Source: Polynucleobacter sp. UB-Tiil-W10 (GTDB lineage: Bacteria > Pseudomonadota > Gammaproteobacteria > Burkholderiales > Burkholderiaceae). Taken from it: 64,000 bases of DNA. A program made the position numbers and the translations under genes. The DNA lies in NCBI RefSeq assembly GCF_018881605.1, contig NZ_JACVPZ010000001.1:496001-560000 (forward strand), in the 5' to 3' direction. Each line of letters starts with the position of its first letter. Positions within the stretch are counted from its first letter, which is position 1. This document shows positions 58,500 to 64,000 of this stretch, piece after piece. Under the pieces are notes generated by a model. The model saw only the letters and a program-made list of their open reading frames with translations, had not been told where the DNA came from and searched no databases.

Positions 58500-59054
58500 T
58501 TACTTTGGGGCACTAACCGTTACCAAAGCTGGTCTCAGAACCCGGTCGGCAACGGTATAGCCCCTCTGAAGCACCGACACCACGGTGTTGGAATCTTGCT
58601 CAGAAGGAACTGAAGCGATTGCCTGGTGGTGGTGAGGGTCAAATTTATCCCCAATCGTAGGGTTAATTTCAGTCATGCGACCTTTCTCAAAGGCGGATAG
58701 CAACTGCTTGAGAGTAATTTCTAAGCCCTCTTTAAAGGCTTTGGCATCACCGGCATCTGTGCTCAATGCTGCATAGAGACTATCCGTAACCGGCACTAAA
58801 TGCTCTGCAAAGCTTTCAATTGCAAACTTATGCGCTTTGGCAATATCTTCAACAGCACGACGGCGAATATTTTCCCCTTCTGCTTTTGCGCGCAAGAAAT
58901 TATCTTGTAACTCGCCAATCTTTTGATTGAGTTCATCAATCTCTTGTTCTGGTGTTTTAACAGCAGTGGGATCAGCGGCTGCCGCTTCATTCACCTGAGA
59001 ATCTGCAGAAGCATTTTCTTGCTCTGGGGACGGGTTTTGATTTTCTTGTGTCAT
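58500..59054 (-). CDS. grpE: Nucleotide exchange factor GrpE
   Basis: A 184-residue DnaK nucleotide-exchange factor. A long, acidic, disordered N-terminus is followed by an alpha-helical dimer region and the C-terminal beta domain with the signature [14 protein letters not shown]. It catalyses ADP release from DnaK. The gene has its own sigma-32 promoter (59098-59125) that overlaps the end of hemH, and its own terminator. Confidence 0.95.
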   Translation of the reverse strand: MTQENQNPSPEQENASADSQVNEAAAADPTAVKTPEQEIDELNQKIGELQDNFLRAKAEGENIRRRAVEDIAKAHKFAIESFAEHLVPVTDSLYAALSTDAGDAKAFKEGLEITLKQLLSAFEKGRMTEINPTIGDKFDPHHHQAIASVPSEQDSNTVVSVLQRGYTVADRVLRPALVTVSAPK

Positions 59055-59097
59055 GGACGCTATTTTACTTTTCTATAAAGATGGCTATTAGTTTGTA

Positions 59098-59125
59098 ATA
59101 TGGGGTCAATTGTTTCGATTTCAAG
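59098..59125 (-). promoter_or_regulatory. Sigma-32 promoter of grpE
   Basis: Minus strand: CTTGAAA (59119-59125), 13-bp spacer, CCCCATAT (59098-59105). Both match the heat-shock consensus exactly. The -35 overlaps the hemH stop codon (59121-59123). The architecture equals that of dnaK. Confidence 0.88.
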
Positions 59126-60215
59126 ACTTCGTTCTTTCGGCTAGCTCAGCCCTTTCATTGCGCTTCGCCAATTCAATATCAGACTCCACCCCTAAGGACC
59201 AGCCCTGCAAATGATGGTGGGCGATTTGGCTGAGAGCCTCAATCCACTTGGGGTTACTGTTTAAGCAAGGAATATAGCGATAGTCTTTACCGCCATGTTC
59301 CAAAAAGATTTCACGGGCTTCCATAGCAATCTCTTCCAGTGTTTCCAAGCAATCAGCCGGAAATCCTGGGCAGAAAATATCGATCCGTTCGCAACCTTCC
59401 TTAGCCAATTTTTCAATGGTGGGGGCTGTATAGGGTTTTAACCATTCGGCCTTACCAAAGCGAGATTGAAAGGTCACAATATATTGACCGGGCTCTAAGC
59501 CTAAAGATTCGCCGAGTAAACGACCAGTCTTCAAGCACTCGCAGTGATAGGGGTCACCCTTCATTAAATTGCGTTTTGGCAAGCCATGAAAAGACATCAC
59601 AAAGCGATCACCTTTTGCAAAATCGGGTCGCCCATCCACATCCCAACTCGACAATACCTGATCTCTTAATGCATAAATATAGGCAGGGTTGTCGTGATAG
59701 TGCTTAACTAAACGCAACTCAGGTTGATCGCGCCAAGTGCTGAAGATACGAAATACTTCATCAAAGCTAGATGCTGTTGTAGTAGCTGAGTATTGGGGAT
59801 ATAAAGGTATTAGTAATAAACGCTCCATGCCCTGCGCCTTCAGGCTCTCAAGGACTGACTGGGTAGATGGCTCACCATACCGCATCGCCAAGTCAACTAA
59901 GACTGTATGGCCCTCATTCGCAAATTTCTCACCCAACTCTTTTGCTTGCAAGCGTGAGTAATGCATTAATGGTGAACCTAATTTTGGCAACCAGATAGAG
60001 GCGTATTTTTTTGCAGAAGCACTGCTTCGAATGGGCAAAATAATGCCATTCAAAATGCACCACCAAATAATGCGAGGAATTTCTACTACACGTGGATCAG
60101 AGAGAAATTCTTTTAAATAAGCGCGCACCGCTTTGGATGTCGGAGCCGATGGTGTCCCCAAGTTCAATAGTAAGACTGCAGTTTTGGAAGCGCGTAGATG
60201 CGGGTTCTGATTCAA
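59121..60215 (-). CDS. hemH: Ferrochelatase
   Basis: A 364-residue enzyme that inserts Fe2+ into protoporphyrin IX to make heme. Motifs: VLLLNLGTPSAPTSKAVRAY at the N-terminus and the active-site His in VMSFHGLPKRNL. The start is TTG at 60215 (MNQNPHLR); no better upstream codon is seen. It sits between hrcA and grpE, the usual neighbour in Burkholderiaceae heat-shock clusters. Confidence 0.94.
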   Translation of the reverse strand: MNQNPHLRASKTAVLLLNLGTPSAPTSKAVRAYLKEFLSDPRVVEIPRIIWWCILNGIILPIRSSASAKKYASIWLPKLGSPLMHYSRLQAKELGEKFANEGHTVLVDLAMRYGEPSTQSVLESLKAQGMERLLLIPLYPQYSATTTASSFDEVFRIFSTWRDQPELRLVKHYHDNPAYIYALRDQVLSSWDVDGRPDFAKGDRFVMSFHGLPKRNLMKGDPYHCECLKTGRLLGESLGLEPGQYIVTFQSRFGKAEWLKPYTAPTIEKLAKEGCERIDIFCPGFPADCLETLEEIAMEAREIFLEHGGKDYRYIPCLNSNPKWIEALSQIAHHHLQGWSLGVESDIELAKRNERAELAERTKS

Positions 60216-60261
60216 GATGTTCTGTCTCTAGTAATGAGTTATAAATAAATAAGGGTTTGGG

Positions 60262-61272
60262 TTAGGAACTTAAAGCACCTGATAATAATTTTGAGGTTAT
60301 ATCCACAATGGGTATAACTCGGTCATACGCCATCCGCGTCGGCCCAATAACGCCAAGCGTCCCCACCACCTGACCATCAACGCTATACGGGGCGCTAATG
60401 ACGGCAAGATCCTCATAAGGCAATAAGTCACTCTCACCGCCAATAAAGATTTGAATACCATCGGCATGACTTGATACATCAAGTAATTGCATGAGTACTG
60501 ATTTCTGCTCCAACATATCGAACATCTTGCGCAACTTATCCAAGTTAGAGCTTAAGTCTCCGACATTGAGCAATCGTCGCTCGCCCGAGAGCACCATGTC
60601 ACCGCGACCCATATCGTAATCAGCTACTCCCGTTTGCAAAGCTAAAGCCATCAAGCCGGAGATATCTGCACGCAAATTATCTAAATCGGATTTCAGATGC
60701 ATGCGCACTTGATCAAAGCTTTTGCCAGCAAATTGGGCGTTAATAAAGTTACCCGCCTCAATGAGTTGACTGGGGGTGTAATCCTGGGTTGTAGGCAATA
60801 TCCGATTTTGCACATCGCCTTCTGGTGTAACCATGATGAGCAATATCTTGCCTTCACCCAAACGCAAAAACTCAATATGTTTGAAAACCTGAGCTCGCTT
60901 AGGTGTCATTACCACCCCTGCAAAGTGGGTTAGGTTGGACAAAATCTGTGCTGCCGAGTTGAGAACCCTTTGTGGCGAATCAGGCAAAAGGCCTTTTTCA
61001 ACCTCTCGAGCTGCCATCGCCTCCAATGGGCGGACAGTCACCATCGTATCCACAAAGAGGCGATAGCCCCTTGGGGTTGGGATGCGGCCAGCAGAAGTAT
61101 GGGGGCTGGTGACCAACCCCATGTCCTCTAAATCCGCCATCACATTGCGGATAGTGGCTGCAGAGAGGTCTAAACCCGAGAATCTAGAGAGCGTACGCGA
61201 GCCAATAGGCTGACCCTCCTCGATATAGCGCTCGATGAGGGTTTTTAGTAGTGCGCGGGAACGTTCATCCAT
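60262..61272 (-). CDS. hrcA: Heat-inducible transcriptional repressor HrcA
   Basis: A 336-residue repressor with an N-terminal winged helix region ([40 protein letters not shown]) and a GAF-like and dimerisation domain. HrcA binds the CIRCE operator TTAGCACTC-N9-GAGTGCTAA to repress groESL-type genes. No complete CIRCE was found near the heat-shock genes here, so its targets are likely elsewhere. A TAAAAT (61283-61288) 10 nt upstream of its ATG suggests a very short leader. Divergent from nadK. Confidence 0.93.
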   Translation of the reverse strand: MDERSRALLKTLIERYIEEGQPIGSRTLSRFSGLDLSAATIRNVMADLEDMGLVTSPHTSAGRIPTPRGYRLFVDTMVTVRPLEAMAAREVEKGLLPDSPQRVLNSAAQILSNLTHFAGVVMTPKRAQVFKHIEFLRLGEGKILLIMVTPEGDVQNRILPTTQDYTPSQLIEAGNFINAQFAGKSFDQVRMHLKSDLDNLRADISGLMALALQTGVADYDMGRGDMVLSGERRLLNVGDLSSNLDKLRKMFDMLEQKSVLMQLLDVSSHADGIQIFIGGESDLLPYEDLAVISAPYSVDGQVVGTLGVIGPTRMAYDRVIPIVDITSKLLSGALSS

Positions 61273-61297
61273 GGTGGAAGGGATTTTATGCCTATGG

Positions 61298-61303
61298 TTT
61301 AAT
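61298..61303 (+). promoter_or_regulatory. -10 element of nadK, predicted leaderless
   Basis: TTTAAT (5 of 6 to TATAAT) ends 6 nt before the nadK ATG at 61310. No convincing -35 hexamer is visible. It faces a TAAAAT on the minus strand for hrcA 9 bp away. Confidence 0.4.
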
Positions 61304-61309
61304 CGTTAT

Positions 61310-62215
61310 ATGTTAAGCCCATCCCCAAATTCCACCAAGAAGGCATTTAGCCGGATCGCGCTTGTCGGCAAATACCAGGCAGACGGGATCGAGGAACACC
61401 TCAAAGATCTGGCAAAACTGCTTAAGGGGCTAGGGTGTGAGGTATTTTTGGAGGCAGCCACGGCAAAGCATGTTGGCTTAAAAGACTTCCCCACCGAAAC
61501 TGCCGAGAATTTTGCTGGGGCAATCGATTTAGTCGTTGTTCTGGGTGGCGATGGAACAATGTTAGGCATTGGTCGTCAACTCGCAGGCAGTAATGTGCCG
61601 CTAGTCGGAATTAATATGGGTCGTCTTGGTTACATGACCGATATCCCCATTCAGTCCGTTCAAGCCACCCTTCCCAAAATTATTGCAGGTGAATACGAAG
61701 CCGATACGCGCACTTTGCTCGATGCCGTAGTTCTTCGTGACGGCAAAGAGATCAATCGTGCGTTAGCACTCAATGACGTCGTTGTAAACCGCTCTGGAAT
61801 TTCTGGAATGGTCGAACTAGCAGTTCACGTCAACGGCTCATTTATGTATAACCAAAGATCCGATGGTTTAATCGTCTCAACCCCTACCGGCTCAACGGCT
61901 TACGCACTTTCAGCTGGTGGACCTATTTTGCATCCCCATGTTGCAGGTATTTTGCTAGTGCCCATTGCGCCACACTCGCTTTCTAATCGGCCAATCGTCT
62001 TGCCACAAGATAGCGTCACTGTGATTGAAGTGGTTAATGGACTCGAGGTAATTGTGAATTTTGATATGCAATCGCAAACTAACTTGCAAAGCGGTGACAA
62101 GATTGAAGTACGTCAATCCGATAAAACAATTGCCCTTTTACACCCCAGCAATCACAGCGACTACAAAACTTTGCGTGAGAAATTGCATTGGAATGAATAC
62201 CCATCGACTTTCTGA
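61310..62215 (+). CDS. nadK: NAD kinase
   Basis: A 301-residue ATP-NAD kinase that makes NADP. Motifs: GGDGTMLGIGRQL and STPTGSTAYALSAGGPI, the standard NAD-binding set. I chose the ATG at 61310 since the frame upstream continues into antisense hrcA. It precedes recN by 26 bp, the conserved nadK-recN order, and is divergent from hrcA. Confidence 0.96.
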   Translation: MLSPSPNSTKKAFSRIALVGKYQADGIEEHLKDLAKLLKGLGCEVFLEAATAKHVGLKDFPTETAENFAGAIDLVVVLGGDGTMLGIGRQLAGSNVPLVGINMGRLGYMTDIPIQSVQATLPKIIAGEYEADTRTLLDAVVLRDGKEINRALALNDVVVNRSGISGMVELAVHVNGSFMYNQRSDGLIVSTPTGSTAYALSAGGPILHPHVAGILLVPIAPHSLSNRPIVLPQDSVTVIEVVNGLEVIVNFDMQSQTNLQSGDKIEVRQSDKTIALLHPSNHSDYKTLREKLHWNEYPSTF

Positions 62216-62241
62216 TGTCGAGCTTTTTGCTACGCTAATAC

Positions 62242-63912
62242 ATGCTTCAAACCATCTCACTTCGTGACTTTGTCATTGTTGACCAGCTAGAGCTAGATTT
62301 CTCTAGCGGCTTTACCGTGCTCACCGGCGAAACTGGCGCAGGTAAATCCATTCTGCTTGACGCTCTTGGCTTGGTCCTAGGTGAACGCGCAGATAGCAGC
62401 CAAATACGTGAAGGCAGTAACCGCGCAGAAATTTCTGCACTCTTTCGCATTGAACCTGAATTAGTCCAATCTTTTGGTCAATGGCTTGATGAACAAGGGT
62501 TCCCTTTGGAAGATGATGGCCAAAGTCTATTACTTAAAAGAACCGTAGAAAGCAGTGGACGAAGTCGGGCCTTTATTAATGGCAGTGTTGCGACATTGGT
62601 GCAATTACGCGAGGCAGGTGACCAATTAGTGGATATTCATGGTCAACATGCCCATCAACTCTTGCTCAAGGGCGGTGCTCAACGGGAGCTTTTAGATCGT
62701 CATGCCGGACTATTACCGCTTGCTACTGAAGTAGCGCAGGCATTCAAAATACTTTCGGATTCTCGTCGTCGTCTAGAGCAAGCAGAAAATGCAGGCCAAG
62801 ATGTGGAACGCGAGCGTGAACGTCTTGAGTGGCAACTAGAGGAGCTTAATGAGCTTGCTCCACAAGAAGGTGAATGGATCAGCATTCAAAGTGAGCATGC
62901 ACGCTTAGCAAATGGTGCAAAGCTGATTAGTGGCTGCCAAGAGGCAATTGAAATCTTGAGTGATGCCGATAACTCTCTTGAATCTTCACTGTCCAAAGTA
63001 TGTGCCAATGTTGGCGCACTAGCAGAACATGATCCGGCACTAGTTGACATCAACCAAGCTCTAGAGTCTGCAACCATTCAGCTCGATGAAGCTATTCATG
63101 GCCTCAATCGCTACTTACAAAAGATTGACCTTGACCCCGCTAGGCTTGCCCAAGTTGAAGAGCGCATGCAAGCATTGCACAGTACAGCCCGAAAATATCG
63201 CGCCGAAGTAGACGAGCTCCCTGCATTACTGCAAAAAACTACTGAGCGACTTGAAGCTTTAACTGCCTCCCAAAATATTGAAGCGCTTAGACAGCAAGTC
63301 CAGCAACAGGAAAGTGCTTATTTAAAGCTCGCTAAACAACTCTCACAAAAACGTGAAAAAGCGGCATCTGATCTCGGGAAATTAGTAACAGATGCAATGC
63401 AAGATTTATCTATGGCTGGCGGTCGCCTAGAGATTGCTCTAACACCTCTCAATGAAGGTGGTTCCCACGGTCTTGAGCAAATTGAGTTCCTAGTTGCAGG
63501 CCATGCCGGTAGTACCCCACGGTCACTAGCAAAAGTAGCATCAGGCGGTGAGTTAGCGCGTATTAGCTTAGCAATCAGCGTCATCACTAGCAAAGCCTCA
63601 TTTACACCAACTCTCATATTTGATGAAGTGGATGCAGGTATTGGAGGTGCAGTGGCTGAAACAGTTGGCAAGCTCTTGCATCAATTGGGTCAATCGCACC
63701 AAATATTATGTGTGACTCATTTACCTCAGGTTGCTGCCCAAGGCAATCATCACCTCAAAGTTAGCAAGTCACAAAGTGGTGAAAAGACTGTTTCGCAAGT
63801 GCAGATCTTAGGCAGAGCCGAACGAGTTGAAGAAGTAGCGCGCATGCTTGGTGGCGCCACCATTACCGACACCACACGCCGTCATGCTCGTGAGTTGCTA
63901 GAGCAAAACTAG
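62242..63912 (+). CDS. recN: DNA repair protein RecN
   Basis: A 556-residue SMC-like ATPase for double-strand break repair. The N-terminal head has Walker A GETGAGKSILLDALG, and the C-terminal head has the signature ASGGELARISLAI and Walker B LIFDEVDAGIGG. The central part is a coiled coil (about residues 160-390). Length is normal for RecN. No LexA box was noticed in the short upstream gap, so it is probably transcribed with nadK. Confidence 0.95.
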   Translation: MLQTISLRDFVIVDQLELDFSSGFTVLTGETGAGKSILLDALGLVLGERADSSQIREGSNRAEISALFRIEPELVQSFGQWLDEQGFPLEDDGQSLLLKRTVESSGRSRAFINGSVATLVQLREAGDQLVDIHGQHAHQLLLKGGAQRELLDRHAGLLPLATEVAQAFKILSDSRRRLEQAENAGQDVERERERLEWQLEELNELAPQEGEWISIQSEHARLANGAKLISGCQEAIEILSDADNSLESSLSKVCANVGALAEHDPALVDINQALESATIQLDEAIHGLNRYLQKIDLDPARLAQVEERMQALHSTARKYRAEVDELPALLQKTTERLEALTASQNIEALRQQVQQQESAYLKLAKQLSQKREKAASDLGKLVTDAMQDLSMAGGRLEIALTPLNEGGSHGLEQIEFLVAGHAGSTPRSLAKVASGGELARISLAISVITSKASFTPTLIFDEVDAGIGGAVAETVGKLLHQLGQSHQILCVTHLPQVAAQGNHHLKVSKSQSGEKTVSQVQILGRAERVEEVARMLGGATITDTTRRHARELLEQN

Positions 63913-63922
63913 GCCCTGCCTC

Positions 63923-64000
63923 CTAATCGCTATTAGAAGGTGCCTTGAATATCTCCAGCCATAGCGCTTGCACTGCGTCTCTTGCAGCAATCAGTTCAGG
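63923..64000 (-). CDS. C-terminal end of an unknown minus-strand gene (partial)
   Basis: An open frame on the minus strand enters from beyond the window and stops at a TAG at 63923-63925. It encodes 25 residues ending in LEIFKAPSNSD, a plausible C-terminus without known family. Only 10 bp separate it from the convergent recN stop, which matches the compact spacing elsewhere. The short length makes this tentative. Confidence 0.4.
   Translation of the reverse strand, partial: PELIAARDAVQALWLEIFKAPSNSD

Noticed and set aside
61763..61771. TTAGCACTC, a half-site of the CIRCE operator
   Set aside because: It lies inside nadK and there is no matching GAGTGCTAA at the required spacing, so it is a chance match.
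1..64000. Mobile element, prophage, toxin-antitoxin or defence system
   Set aside because: No transposase, integrase, CRISPR repeat, restriction enzyme or paired toxin gene was recognised; the gene content is chromosomal core.

Overview
The window is an intact stretch of chromosomal core genome from a betaproteobacterium of the family Burkholderiaceae, most probably a Polynucleobacter. Points in favour are the small compact genes at moderate GC, the many 1-8 nt gene overlaps, the BPSS1780-type membrane protein, the DUF3579 protein, the hrcA-hemH-grpE-dnaK-dnaJ cluster, the purM / AI-2E permease / hda / HAD / pcnB / folK / panB block, and a ribF-ileS-lspA-coaBC-dut run. I see 62 protein-coding genes, of which the first (thrB) and last are cut by the window edges. 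There are no rRNA or tRNA genes, insertion sequences, prophage genes or CRISPR arrays.

Layout. 1-7.5 kb: end of homoserine kinase, a membrane protein, uvrD facing valS, galU. 7.6-16.4 kb: tusA and alaS (minus), tctBA transporter, glnS, an epimerase-like protein, a ferredoxin-flavin reductase. 16.4-24.6 kb: argD, the branched-chain amino acid ABC transporter livK-H-M-G-F, ispH, slpA, radC. 24.7-36.1 kb: rpmB-rpmG, a fatty acid desaturase with an unusual C-terminal extension, rsmB-purN, ribF-ileS-lspA-coaBC-dut, an APC permease. 36.2-44.4 kb: a small basic protein of uncertain function, clpA-clpS, a cold-shock gene with a long leader, two exported proteins, ppnP, argG, argF, DUF3579, rpsT. 44.5-55.1 kb: murJ-sirB1, dedA, miaA, purM, AI-2E permease-hda-HAD-pcnB-folK-panB. 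55.2-64 kb: the minus-strand heat-shock cluster hrcA-hemH-grpE-dnaK-dnaJ, then nadK-recN on the plus strand.

Themes. Much of the content serves translation: Val, Ala, Gln and Ile tRNA synthetases, L28, L33, S20, miaA and rsmB. Protein quality control is also well represented (DnaK-DnaJ-GrpE, ClpA-ClpS, SlpA, HrcA). dnaK and grpE each carry a near-ideal sigma-32 promoter with the same 13-bp spacer, while no CIRCE operator for HrcA was noticed near them.

The most distinctive signal is regulatory. At least nine genes (uvrD, valS, alaS, glnS, slpA, purN, clpS, miaA, nadK) have a -10-like hexamer only 5-9 nt before the ATG, which predicts leaderless or nearly leaderless mRNAs. At two divergent gene pairs the two -10 elements overlap each other. 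I did not find a convincing new multi-gene system. The less ordinary items are the leaderless promoters, the small basic protein beside clpA, the desaturase C-terminal domain, the tctBA pair without tctC, and several hairpins that overlap stop codons or sit between dnaK and dnaJ.
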